A DNA stretch of 64,000 bases from NCBI RefSeq assembly GCF_019219065.1, contig NZ_JAHUWK010000001.1:1116001-1180000 (forward strand). Reading direction: 5' to 3'. The notes below the pieces were generated by a model. It had not been told where the DNA came from. It did no database searches and was given only the letters and a program-made list of their open reading frames with translations. The DNA is from Duganella sp. sic0402 (GTDB lineage Bacteria > Pseudomonadota > Gammaproteobacteria > Burkholderiales > Burkholderiaceae_D). Within the stretch, counting starts at the first letter, position 1. Every line of letters starts with the position of its first letter. This document shows positions 17,564 to 25,941 of this stretch, in pieces. The position numbers and the translations under genes were made by a program.

Positions 17564-18358
17564 ATGGCAAACAAGACTTTAAGCGGTAAAACCGCGTTGG
17601 TTACCGGTTCGACTTCCGGCATCGGTTTGGGCATTGCCCGCTCGCTGGCGGCAGAAGGCGCGAATGTGCTGTTGAACGGTTTTGGCGATGCCAGGGAGAT
17701 CGAGCAATTGCAGGCCGATCTGGCCAAGGAATTCGGCGTGCAGGTCGCCTATCACAACGCCGATATGACCAAGCCGGCGCAAATCGAAGCGATGATCAGC
17801 TTCGCTGGCGAGAAATTCGGCGGCGTCGATGTGCTGGTGAATAACGCCGGCATCCAGTTTGTCGCCAATGTGGAAGATTTCCCGGCCGAGAAATGGGATG
17901 CCATCATCGCCATCAACCTGACCTCGGCCTTCCACACCTCGCGCCTGGTGCTGCCGCGCATGCGCGCCAATAACTGGGGCCGCATCATCAATCTGGCCTC
18001 GACCCACGGCCTGGTGGCGTCGGCCGGCAAGTCGGCCTATGTGGCCGCCAAGCACGGCCTGCTCGGCCTGACCAAGGCCAATGCACTGGAAACCGCCACC
18101 ACCGGCGTCACCGTCAACGCCATCTGCCCCGGCTTCGTGCTGACGCCGCTGGTGCAGAAGCAGGTGGACGACCGCGCCGCCAAGGACGGCATCAGCAACG
18201 AGCAGGCCAAAAAAGCGCTGCTGGCCGACAAACAGCCGTCCGGCGAGTTCGTCACGCCGGAAGAACTGGGCGCGCTGGCGGTGTTCCTGTGCTCGGACGC
18301 GGCCAAGCAGGTGCGCGGCGTGGCGTGGAATATGGACGGCGGCTGGGTCGCACAATAA
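17564..18358 (+). CDS. bdhA: 3-hydroxybutyrate dehydrogenase (SDR family)
   Basis: The protein has 264 residues. The NAD-binding motif TGSTSGIG lies near residue 13, NNAG near 92, and the catalytic Ser-Tyr-Lys set ends in AYVAAKHG. The C-terminus MDGGWVAQ is typical of D-3-hydroxybutyrate dehydrogenases, which interconvert 3-hydroxybutyrate and acetoacetate in PHB turnover. Nearby scoAB, which activates acetoacetate, supports this role. The ATG at 17564 follows AGAGGACAGT; an earlier in-frame ATG at 17489 has no ribosome-binding site and adds an unrelated leader. A poly-hydroxybutyrate link is inferred from context only. Confidence 0.92.
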   Translation: MANKTLSGKTALVTGSTSGIGLGIARSLAAEGANVLLNGFGDAREIEQLQADLAKEFGVQVAYHNADMTKPAQIEAMISFAGEKFGGVDVLVNNAGIQFVANVEDFPAEKWDAIIAINLTSAFHTSRLVLPRMRANNWGRIINLASTHGLVASAGKSAYVAAKHGLLGLTKANALETATTGVTVNAICPGFVLTPLVQKQVDDRAAKDGISNEQAKKALLADKQPSGEFVTPEELGALAVFLCSDAAKQVRGVAWNMDGGWVAQ

Positions 18359-18385
18359 GCGGCACTAAGTAGTATCCCTTACCTC

Positions 18386-18439
18386 CGGCAGATATCACTG
18401 GCGCGAATTTGCGGTTTTCCACAATAGTGATATCTGCCG
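18386..18439. repeat. Perfect 14-bp inverted repeat upstream of dctA
   Basis: CGGCAGATATCACT and AGTGATATCTGCCG are exact inverted copies with a 26-bp spacer. The outer end lies 46 bp before the dctA GTG. There is no T-run, so it is not an intrinsic terminator of bdhA. It may be an operator bound at two sites, or a stem in the dctA leader RNA. Confidence 0.7.
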
Positions 18440-18484
18440 CGCTGGGCCATCATGCACTCCTCACACGAACCACGAGGAGACACC

Positions 18485-19795
18485 GTGAAAAAACCATTCT
18501 ATAAAGTCCTGTACATACAGGTACTCTTCGCCATTGTCTGCGGCGTGCTGCTGGGCGTTTACCTGCCTTCCGACGCGGTCGCCATGAAACCGCTGGGCGA
18601 CGGCTTCATCAAACTGATCAAAATGATCATCGCACCAGTGATCTTCTGCACCGTCGTGTCCGGCATTGCCGGTATGCAAGACGTGAAAAAAATCGGCCGC
18701 GTTGGCGGCAAGGCGCTGATCTACTTCGAGGTGGTATCGACCTTCGCGCTGGCCATCGGCCTGATCGTCGCCAATGTGCTGAAACCTGGCGCCGGCTTCA
18801 ACGCCGACCCTGCGCACCTGGACACCAAGTCGATCGCGCAGTACACCCACGCGGAAGGCCTGACCACCACCGACTTCCTGATGAACATCATCCCGAAAAC
18901 CTTCGTGGATGCATTCGCCAAGGGCGACATCCTGCAAGTGCTGCTGATCGCCATCCTGTTCGGCTTCTCGCTGTCGCTGCTGGGTGAGCGCGGCCGTCCG
19001 ATCACCAAGTTCATCGACGAAATCTCGCACGTCATCTTTGGCGTGGTGAACATCATCATGAAAGCCGCTCCGATCGGCGCCTTCGGTGCGATGGCCTTCA
19101 CCATCGGCAAATACGGCCTGGCGTCGCTGATCCCGCTGGCTAAACTGATGGGTTCGTTCTACCTGACCTGCTTCCTGTTCGTGTTTATCGTGCTGGGCAT
19201 GATCGCCAAGTACACCGGCTTCTCGATCTTCAAGTTCATCAAATACATCAAGGAAGAACTGCTGATCGTGCTGGGCACCAGCTCGTCGGAATCGGCACTG
19301 CCTTCGCTGATGACCAAGCTGGAACGCCTGGGCTGCTCCAAGCCTGTGGTCGGCCTGGTGGTCCCAACCGGCTACTCGTTCAATCTGGACGGCACCAACA
19401 TCTACATGACCATGGCCGCACTGTTCGTTGCCCAGGCAACCAACACCGAGCTGACCCTGTGGCAGGAACTGACCATTCTGGGCGTGGCGATGCTGACCTC
19501 CAAAGGCGCGTCGGGCATCACCGGCGCCGGCTTCATCACCCTGGCGGCAACGCTGGCTGTGGTGCCAACCATTCCAGTGGCCGGCATGGCGCTGATCCTG
19601 GGCATCGACCGCTTCATGAGCGAATGCCGCGCGCTGACCAACTTCGTCGGCAACGGCGTGGCCACGGTCGTCGTCTCCAGCTGGGAAAAAGAACTGGACC
19701 GCGACAAGCTGAATGCGGAACTGAACAATCCTGGTTCAACCGTCACCGCAGCTGAGCTGGAACCGATGGACCCAGCCGCCGCAGCCGCCCGCTAA
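18485..19795 (+). CDS. dctA: C4-dicarboxylate/proton symporter DctA
   Basis: The protein has 436 residues with the multi-segment membrane topology of the glutamate/dicarboxylate symporter family. Signature motifs are [10 protein letters not shown], the hairpin loop near residue 265, and [15 protein letters not shown] near 300, both contributing substrate and cation sites. It imports succinate, fumarate and malate with protons under aerobic conditions. The GTG at 18485 is chosen because AGGAGA precedes it by five bases; the in-frame ATG at 18452 has no ribosome-binding site. A striking inverted repeat lies in its promoter region, and no dctBD pair is nearby. A terminator follows. Confidence 0.96.
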   Translation: MKKPFYKVLYIQVLFAIVCGVLLGVYLPSDAVAMKPLGDGFIKLIKMIIAPVIFCTVVSGIAGMQDVKKIGRVGGKALIYFEVVSTFALAIGLIVANVLKPGAGFNADPAHLDTKSIAQYTHAEGLTTTDFLMNIIPKTFVDAFAKGDILQVLLIAILFGFSLSLLGERGRPITKFIDEISHVIFGVVNIIMKAAPIGAFGAMAFTIGKYGLASLIPLAKLMGSFYLTCFLFVFIVLGMIAKYTGFSIFKFIKYIKEELLIVLGTSSSESALPSLMTKLERLGCSKPVVGLVVPTGYSFNLDGTNIYMTMAALFVAQATNTELTLWQELTILGVAMLTSKGASGITGAGFITLAATLAVVPTIPVAGMALILGIDRFMSECRALTNFVGNGVATVVVSSWEKELDRDKLNAELNNPGSTVTAAELEPMDPAAAAAR

Positions 19796-19815
19796 ACCGC
19801 AGCGGCTCCGACAGA

Positions 19816-19845
19816 AGCCCCGCGCAGCGATGCCGGGGCTTTTTT
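19816..19845 (+). terminator. Intrinsic terminator of dctA
   Basis: AGCCCCG and CGGGGCT form a 7-bp GC-rich stem followed by T6, 21 bp after the dctA stop codon. The position and U-tract fit a rho-independent terminator. Confidence 0.8.
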
Positions 19846-19972
19846 GTTCTTGTTTGTTCATAAGCGGACAGCAGCAGCGTTCATTTCCGCACACTTGCCG
19901 GCGATTCAGGCGCACCATGCCGATGGCACGGGACTTGCACTTCTTCTTGTATTTTTAAAATAAGGGGACAGC

Positions 19973-21001
19973 ATGGCGGATCTGACATTGGGCGCGCGCG
20001 GCGATGAAGAGAGTATCGCCGTCGACATCAACGCACGCGGCCAGATGGCCGGCGTCATCCTCGAAGACAGCGGCCGCCAGCGCGCCGTGCTGTACGACCA
20101 GCGCTCCATTGAGCTGGGCACGCTGGGCGGCAGCGACAGCTACACCAAAGACCTCAACAACCATGGCGACGTGACCGGCTCGGCGCAAAACGCCGCTGGC
20201 TACTGGCGTGCCTTCGTGGTGGAGCGCGGCGGCGCCATGCGCGACCTCGGCACGCTAGGCGGCAACAGCAGCTACGGCGCCGCCATCAACGACCATGGCC
20301 AACTGGCCGGCTATGCCGACACCAGCGACGGCTACTACCGCGCCTTCAGCAGCGACGGCCGGCACGCGCCGCTTGACCTCGGCACGCTGGGCGGCAAGAT
20401 CAGCTACGCGGCCGGCATCAACAACCGCGGCGACATCGTCGGCACCGCAGCCCTGCCCGATGGATACCGCCACGCCTTTCTGACGCTGGCGGGCGGGAAT
20501 ATGCAGGACCTGGGCACGCTGGGCGGCCGTATCAGCAGCGCCAGCGCGGTCAACGATCACGGCGTGGTGGTGGGCGCATCAGAAACCGCCGGGCGGCGCT
20601 GGCATGCGTTTGTGTGGGAGCGCGGCCGCATGACTGACCTGGGCGCGCTGATCGGCTACGGCGACAGCTTTGCCACGGCGGTCAACAACGCCGGCCATGT
20701 GGCCGGCAGCATCCGCGTCGGCGATGAGCGCCGCTCCTTTGTCTACCGCGACCGCAAGATGACCGTGCATCCCGGCGGCTATGGCCTGTACCTGGTGAAC
20801 GCTATCAATAATCAGGAACTCGTGATCGGCGCGCGCTACGCCGGCAAGAAATTTTCCGCGTCAACCATGATTTCCAGCCAGCCGGCCGTGGTCACGCACG
20901 GCGGCCAGGATCTGCTGGCTGCCGCCGCAGTCGTCATCCTCGCTGCCACCGTTGCGGTATTGTATCGGCGCCGCTATCGCGGCATCGCAATCGCAGCGTG
21001 A
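19973..21001 (+). CDS. HAF-repeat protein with C-terminal membrane anchor
   Basis: The protein has 342 residues. Five repeats of about 44 residues carry the HAF signature: LGTLGG at 48, 92, 136 and 180 and a degenerate LGALIG at 223, each followed by an IND/LNN-HG-D-V-G segment. Such repeats are predicted to form a beta-propeller-like fold. No signal peptide is seen, but a hydrophobic segment at about 313-332 is followed by RRRYR, a tail-anchor-like arrangement. This is unusual because most HAF proteins are exported with an N-terminal signal. AGGGGACAGC precedes the ATG. The function of the family is unknown, and the gene stands alone between dctA and an orphan gene. Confidence 0.8.
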   Translation: MADLTLGARGDEESIAVDINARGQMAGVILEDSGRQRAVLYDQRSIELGTLGGSDSYTKDLNNHGDVTGSAQNAAGYWRAFVVERGGAMRDLGTLGGNSSYGAAINDHGQLAGYADTSDGYYRAFSSDGRHAPLDLGTLGGKISYAAGINNRGDIVGTAALPDGYRHAFLTLAGGNMQDLGTLGGRISSASAVNDHGVVVGASETAGRRWHAFVWERGRMTDLGALIGYGDSFATAVNNAGHVAGSIRVGDERRSFVYRDRKMTVHPGGYGLYLVNAINNQELVIGARYAGKKFSASTMISSQPAVVTHGGQDLLAAAAVVILAATVAVLYRRRYRGIAIAA

Positions 21002-21069
21002 CATCTGGAGAGATTTTAGAAGATTACAAGGAATACTATAGCAATAGTCATTAGCCAATAGAAATTAGC

Positions 21070-22902
21070 ATGCGCAATTTAAGTGAATTCATCAACGCGG
21101 TGATCGCTGGTTCTTACCAGACTGGCGGCCACGATGTGGAGTATCAGGAGACGTTTGCCGATGAAGGTGGACGCAAAGTTCAGTACATTATTGACGACCT
21201 TGATTTCCGAACGAAACAAGGAATACTCGCGCCGGAGAACCTTGCCTACTTCTGCATAGGCGGAGCGGACGGATCAGAGGTTGAGCATGTGCTGAACAAC
21301 ACCGGAATTTCACGCGCCGTCATGATTGAGTACAGCGATAGTGGCGCGAGCAAAGCGCGCGAACGCGCGGCATCCCTGGCACAGTGCGGCAAAGAGTTCG
21401 TTGTCATCCAAGGTGACTTCACCATGCGCTTTAACGATGCACTGGAGTTGCTCGAAAAATGGTTTAAAGAAAGCAAAATCGATGGCCTGGTGTGCTCGGC
21501 ACAAGGCGTGTTACACGAACTGCCCATGCGTAGCCCGAACTACAAATTGACCGATTTCATCGGCAAACTGTTCCGTAACGATGGCTGGAAGGTGTGCGCA
21601 TTCTACGCCAGGGAGCCGTCGGTCCCGCGCGGCTGGAGCGAGGAGGTCCGGATTCGCATAAAAGGCTTGTCATCGCAAGACCTGGCAAGAATGGCCAGTC
21701 ACGTCAGAGACAGGCTGAGCATGAAAGGGCAAGTCGAAGCGCTGGCCGGAAACTGGGTAAGCTTGCCAGCGATTCTGGCGATTGAAACGCTGCACAAGCT
21801 GATCCGCGAAAACTCCCCAAAACGCACTGAATATGAACTGGGCGAACAACTGACCAGTTTCGATCCCCTGGCAATCAAGAAAGAGTTATGTTCCTTAATG
21901 GACGGTATGCGTGTAACTGTTCATACCATCACCACCAACGGCTTCAGACAGGCCATGCACGATTATCAGGTGGAGTATCTTAGCAGCACGTCCGAGCAAT
22001 TGCCGATGCCCATGACGCATGCAGAAATTATCGGGTTCCTCTGCACTACGCCACCGATCCGCGCAGGGGTATCTGGCGCCGTTGCTGCCGACCAGCCGGC
22101 TTCTGCTGCACCATCGTTACCGCCATTACTCTTGGATGGCGCCATCAGTGACACCGCCATCCAGGATTGGCTGAACCAATTTGAAGATACTGAACGCGAA
22201 CTAGTGTTTCGGCTGCTCCAGGCTTTTCAATACATCAGCTTTAGCCGCATGCAGGTAATGGCGGTTGAGCTGTATGAGCTGCTGAAAAAAGAACTGGGCG
22301 CTGCGATTGATAACGCGTGGTTTGTTCCCGTCGGGGGGGCCGGTAAGTCAGGCGGCCTGGTGGCTTATATATTCAGAAACCGCAATCGCATCTCAGCCGA
22401 TCGTTTTCTTACATACGACAGCATCAAAGAATTTGTAAGTGACGGCGATCCCGTGATCATGCTGGACGATTTACTCGCCAGCGGCCATCAATGCGTAGAA
22501 GAATGGCAAGCACTGCAAGACAAGGCAGGTGCGCTACCACCAGGCTGTCCGAGCATCTGGGCAACGCTGGTCAGTTGCGAACCTGGTCGCGACTATATTC
22601 AGGAACGGACCATCCTGAAGTCGCTGGCCCCATTGGAACTGACCCGTAGAGACCAGCCATTGTCATCCGAGTCCACACTAATACCTGACTACGAAGACCG
22701 CGAACGGGTGCGTCAGATAATGATGCGATACGGTGACAAGCTGGGCGTTCCGCATGCCTTGGGCTATGCAGGTTCGGCACTGCTGCTGGCATTTGAGCAC
22801 AGCACTCCCGATAACAGCCTACCGGTTTTCTGGGCAAAAAACCCGACCTGGAAGCCACTTTTAGCAAAAGGCACGCCGCCGAGAGGCAAGCCGCCCGCCT
22901 AA
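21070..22902 (+). CDS. Orphan fusion protein: methyltransferase-like plus phosphoribosyltransferase-like domains
   Basis: The protein has 610 residues and I do not recognise it as a named family. The N-terminal half resembles a class I SAM methyltransferase: glycine-rich CIGGADGSE at 62-70, acidic strand end MIEYS at 85-89, and LVCSAQGVLHEL at 140-151. A helical region and an Ala/Pro-rich linker (about 333-355) follow. The C-terminal half has a WLNQF helix start at 367, VPVGGAGKSGG at 419-429, and VIMLDDLLASG at 462-472, close to the PRPP-binding hhhhDDhhhTG motif of type I phosphoribosyltransferases. It lacks a signal peptide. Upstream DNA is AT-rich and has no clear ribosome-binding site. 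It has no operon partner; function is unknown. Confidence 0.7.
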   Translation: MRNLSEFINAVIAGSYQTGGHDVEYQETFADEGGRKVQYIIDDLDFRTKQGILAPENLAYFCIGGADGSEVEHVLNNTGISRAVMIEYSDSGASKARERAASLAQCGKEFVVIQGDFTMRFNDALELLEKWFKESKIDGLVCSAQGVLHELPMRSPNYKLTDFIGKLFRNDGWKVCAFYAREPSVPRGWSEEVRIRIKGLSSQDLARMASHVRDRLSMKGQVEALAGNWVSLPAILAIETLHKLIRENSPKRTEYELGEQLTSFDPLAIKKELCSLMDGMRVTVHTITTNGFRQAMHDYQVEYLSSTSEQLPMPMTHAEIIGFLCTTPPIRAGVSGAVAADQPASAAPSLPPLLLDGAISDTAIQDWLNQFEDTERELVFRLLQAFQYISFSRMQVMAVELYELLKKELGAAIDNAWFVPVGGAGKSGGLVAYIFRNRNRISADRFLTYDSIKEFVSDGDPVIMLDDLLASGHQCVEEWQALQDKAGALPPGCPSIWATLVSCEPGRDYIQERTILKSLAPLELTRRDQPLSSESTLIPDYEDRERVRQIMMRYGDKLGVPHALGYAGSALLLAFEHSTPDNSLPVFWAKNPTWKPLLAKGTPPRGKPPA

Positions 22903-22921
22903 GCGAGCGGCATAGCAGCAA

Positions 22922-23572
22922 CTACAATGCCGACAAGTCCAGTTTGACGCCGGTGGCGGCCTGGATCTGGTCCTTGCTGACACCCGGCGCCAGTTCGGTC
23001 ACCTTCAGGCCGGCGCCGCTCACTTCCATCACGCCGAGGTCGGTGATGACCAGATCCACCACGCCCACGCCGGTCAGCGGCAGATCGCATTTCGGCAGCA
23101 GCTTGTGCGAGGTCGAGCCGTCCTTGGCAGTGGCCACGTGTTCCATCAGCACCACCACTTTCTTGACGCCGGCCACCAGGTCCATCGCGCCGCCCATGCC
23201 CTTCACCATTTTGCCGGGGATCATCCAGTTGGCCAGGTCGCCCTGCTCCGACACCTGCATCGCGCCGAGGATGGCCAGGTTGATCTTGCCACCACGGATC
23301 ATGCCAAACGAATCCGCCGAACTGAAGTAGGCCGCGCCCGGCAGCGCCGTCACGGTCTGCTTGCCGGCGTTGATCAGGTCAGCGTCGATCTCCTCTTCGG
23401 TCGGGAACGGGCCGATGCCCAGCAAGCCATTCTCCGATTGCAGGAACACTTCTATGCCTTGCGGCACGTAGTTGGCCACCAGCGTCGGCAAGCCGATGCC
23501 GAGGTTGACGTAGTAGCCGTCCTGCAGCTCTTTTGCCGCGCGCGCGGCCATTTCATCACGAGTCCATGCCAT
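22922..23572 (-). CDS. scoB: Succinyl-CoA:3-ketoacid CoA-transferase subunit B
   Basis: The protein has 216 residues. It starts [13 protein letters not shown] and carries the catalytic glutamate in [10 protein letters not shown] (Glu47), which forms the CoA thioester intermediate, and the GGAMDLVAG motif near residue 130. With ScoA it moves CoA from succinyl-CoA to acetoacetate, feeding acetoacetyl-CoA into thiolysis. This fits the neighbouring 3-hydroxybutyrate dehydrogenase. The ATG at 23572 has CGGAG upstream, 20 bp after scoA, so they form one operon. It is convergent with the orphan fusion gene. Confidence 0.96.
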   Translation of the reverse strand: MAWTRDEMAARAAKELQDGYYVNLGIGLPTLVANYVPQGIEVFLQSENGLLGIGPFPTEEEIDADLINAGKQTVTALPGAAYFSSADSFGMIRGGKINLAILGAMQVSEQGDLANWMIPGKMVKGMGGAMDLVAGVKKVVVLMEHVATAKDGSTSHKLLPKCDLPLTGVGVVDLVITDLGVMEVSGAGLKVTELAPGVSKDQIQAATGVKLDLSAL

Positions 23573-23592
23573 ATTCAGTATCTCCGTATGCT

Positions 23593-24294
23593 TTAGTTGG
23601 CGGCGCGGATGGTGCGCTGCTCGATGCGTTTTTCCGGCGTGGCGTTGACCACGATGCGATGCACGAAGATGCTCGGCAGGTGCACCTGGTCCGGATCGAT
23701 CTCGCCGGTCTCGACCAGCTGTTCGACTTCGACGATACAGATCTTGCCGGCCATGGCGGCGTTCGGATTGAAATTGCGCGCGGTCTTGCGGAACACCAGA
23801 TTGCCGGCCTTGTCGGCCTTCCACGCCTTGACCAGCGCCACATCGGCCACCAGGCTGCGCTCCATCACGTATTGCTCGCCATCGAACTCGCGGATTTCCT
23901 TGCCGTCCGCGACGATGGTGCCAACGCCAGTCTTGGTGAAGAAGGCCGGAATGCCAGCGCCGCCGGCGCGCAGTTTTTCCGCCAGCGTGCCCTGCGGCGT
24001 GAATTCCAGTTCCAGTTCGCCGGCCAGGTACTGGCGGGCGAACTCCTTGTTCTCGCCAACGTAAGAGGCAATCATCTTTTTGATCTGGCGGGTTTCCAGC
24101 AATTGGCCGAGGCCGAAGCCGTCGACGCCGGCGTTGTTGGAGATGGCAGTCAGGCCGGTGACGCCGGAATCGCGCAGCGCGCCGATCAGCGCCTCGGGGA
24201 TGCCGCACAGGCCAAAGCCGCCTACAGCAATGGTCTGGCCGTTTTGCACGACGTCGGCCAGGGCGGTGGTGGCGTCCGGATAAATCTTGTTCAT
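23593..24294 (-). CDS. scoA: Succinyl-CoA:3-ketoacid CoA-transferase subunit A
   Basis: The protein has 233 residues. It contains the subunit A start region with [11 protein letters not shown] near residue 25 and [11 protein letters not shown] near 53, and it forms the heteromeric CoA-transferase with ScoB. AAGGGACATCC before the ATG is a good ribosome-binding site. The gene is divergent from a PAS-LuxR regulator gene only about 120 bp away (or directly abutting, depending on the regulator's start), which suggests that regulator controls it. The enzyme allows growth on acetoacetate and 3-hydroxybutyrate. Confidence 0.96.
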   Translation of the reverse strand: MNKIYPDATTALADVVQNGQTIAVGGFGLCGIPEALIGALRDSGVTGLTAISNNAGVDGFGLGQLLETRQIKKMIASYVGENKEFARQYLAGELELEFTPQGTLAEKLRAGGAGIPAFFTKTGVGTIVADGKEIREFDGEQYVMERSLVADVALVKAWKADKAGNLVFRKTARNFNPNAAMAGKICIVEVEQLVETGEIDPDQVHLPSIFVHRIVVNATPEKRIEQRTIRAAN

Positions 24295-24416
24295 GGATGT
24301 CCCTTTATGAATTATGTTGCGTGTGCATAGCCAACGTTGTTAAATACGTAGCCATGCGGCGATCCAGCATAGAATACGCGCAGCAAAAGTTCAATACCGT
24401 AGAAATACCTGCACTC

Positions 24417-24977
24417 ATGCACGCTCAGCCGATTATTGATTACGAATCGATTTTCCTCCATGCACCAGTTGGCATGTGCATCTCGGAAAACCGCACCATC
24501 CAGACTTGCAATGAGGCGCTGGCGGCCATGTTCGGCTACAGCCGCGCGCAGCTGGACGGCCTGTCCTTCCAGGCGCTCTACCCAACGATGGATGAGTTCC
24601 TGCGCACCGGCGACCGCATCATTCCCATCATGAACGCCAAGGGCCGCTATTCCGATGAACGCATCATGCGCCGCGCCGATGGCGAGCTGTTCTGGTGCCA
24701 TGTGACCGGCCACGCCATGCAATCCAGCCTGCCGCTTGGTCCAGGTATCTGGACCTTTGAAGATGTCAGCGAAAAGCGCCCGGTGACCGCCGAGCTGACG
24801 CCGCGCGAGCGCGAAATCGCCGCGCTGCTGGTCGAAGGCAAGACCAGCAAAAGCATCGCGCGCCAGGTCGACCTCAGCCCGCGCACGGTGGAAATGCACC
24901 GCGCCCGGCTGATGCGCAAATTCTCCGCCGCCACCTCGTCCGAGCTGGTGCACAAGCTGGTCGGCGCGCAGCTCTAG
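24417..24977 (+). CDS. PAS domain/LuxR-type HTH transcriptional regulator
   Basis: The protein has about 186 residues. A PAS domain (about 8-110) with APVGMCISENRTIQTCNEA is followed by a LuxR-type HTH (about 120-180) with LTPREREIAALL and the recognition helix SPRTVEMHRARLM. There is no receiver domain, so it senses a small molecule or redox state directly. The frame is open to an ATG at 24297; the start at 24417 was picked because the conserved PAS sequence begins just after it, but neither start has a good ribosome-binding site. Its divergent position next to scoAB suggests control of ketone-body use. Confidence 0.85.
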   Translation: MHAQPIIDYESIFLHAPVGMCISENRTIQTCNEALAAMFGYSRAQLDGLSFQALYPTMDEFLRTGDRIIPIMNAKGRYSDERIMRRADGELFWCHVTGHAMQSSLPLGPGIWTFEDVSEKRPVTAELTPREREIAALLVEGKTSKSIARQVDLSPRTVEMHRARLMRKFSAATSSELVHKLVGAQL

Positions 24978-24983
24978 CCGGCG

Positions 24984-25760
24984 CTACATCGCGGTCATGC
25001 CATCATCGGCCGAGATGATGGCGCCATTGATGAAGTTCGAATCCTCGCCGGCCAGCAGCAGCAGCAGGCCATCCAGGTCTTCCGGCTTGCCGGGACGCTT
25101 GCGCGGCAGCATCTGGATCAGCTTCTGGCCCTGCTCAGTGCCGAAGTAGTCCTCGTTGATCTCGGTCGAGATATAGCCGGGGCAAATCGCGTTGGTGTTG
25201 ATGCCGTACTTGCCCCACTCCACCGCCATCGCCTTGGTCATCTGCACCACGCCGGCCTTGCTCATGCAGTACACGCCAATCTGCGGCAGCACACGCAAGC
25301 CGGCCACCGACGCGATATTGATAATCCGGTGCTGCTTGCCCGGATCACCCTTGGCGCGCGCGATCATGCGCTTGGCGCTTTCCTGCGCGACAAAAAAAGC
25401 ACCGCGCAGATTGGTGTCCATCACGAAGTTATAGTCTTCCGGCGTCACATCGACCAGCCGCTGGGTGGTCGACACGCCGGAGTTGTTGACCAGGATGTCG
25501 ATCGGCCCGGCCTCGGTCTCCGCGTGGGCAATCGCCGACTTGATGCTGGCGTAGTCGGTCACGTCCAGGCTGACCACATGCGCCGCGCCGCCGTCGGCCT
25601 CGATCTCGGCACGCAGCTCCTTCAGGCGCTCGCTGCGGCGCGACGCCAGCACCACTTGCGCGCCGGCCTGCGCCAGCACCTTGGCAAACCGCGCGCCGAG
25701 GCCGCTGGAAGCGCCGGTGACCAGCGCGATCTTTCCTTCAAAATTGACTTCTATGCCCAC
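24984..25760 (-). CDS. SDR-family oxidoreductase
   Basis: The protein has 258 residues. The cofactor motif TGASSGLG lies near residue 15, basic residues at RRSER suggest NADP preference, NNSG occupies the NNAG position near 92, and the catalytic Tyr-Lys is in YCMSKAG near 162. The gene starts at GTG 25760, with GGGAG six bases upstream. It is divergent from the ETF-ubiquinone oxidoreductase gene over a 181-bp region holding two near-identical 15-bp direct repeats, so joint control with fatty-acid or acyl-CoA oxidation is possible. The substrate cannot be told. Confidence 0.9.
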   Translation of the reverse strand: MGIEVNFEGKIALVTGASSGLGARFAKVLAQAGAQVVLASRRSERLKELRAEIEADGGAAHVVSLDVTDYASIKSAIAHAETEAGPIDILVNNSGVSTTQRLVDVTPEDYNFVMDTNLRGAFFVAQESAKRMIARAKGDPGKQHRIINIASVAGLRVLPQIGVYCMSKAGVVQMTKAMAVEWGKYGINTNAICPGYISTEINEDYFGTEQGQKLIQMLPRKRPGKPEDLDGLLLLLAGEDSNFINGAIISADDGMTAM

Positions 25761-25780
25761 GGATTGCTCCCTGTGTTACG

Positions 25781-25840
25781 GATTGAGGTGTCTAAACATA
25801 ATGATTACACAAATCTCCAGTATTAGATTGCGGTGTCTAA
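25781..25840. repeat. Pair of 15-bp direct repeats in the SDR/ETF-QO divergent promoter
   Basis: GATTGAGGTGTCTAA at 25781-25795 and GATTGCGGTGTCTAA at 25826-25840 differ at one base and lie 45 bp apart, close to four helical turns. They sit between two divergent genes and are likely operator half-sites or two binding sites for one regulator. No regulator gene adjoins. Confidence 0.55.
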
Positions 25841-25941
25841 TAATGTCGAAGACAATGGCGCCACAATTGCATTCCAGACGAAAAAGAAGCACACTCGTGC
25901 TAAAATTTTCTCATTCACCAAAATCACTATAACAATAGACC

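Noticed and set aside
18399..18414. Possible sigma54 promoter (TGGCGCG...TTGCG) in the spacer of the dctA inverted repeat
   Set aside because: GG and GC elements are separated by nine bases instead of ten, which normally abolishes sigma54 recognition.
19973..21001. PEP-CTERM sorting signal at the end of the HAF-repeat protein
   Set aside because: The hydrophobic C-terminal segment and arginines resemble one, but there is no PEP motif and no signal peptide.
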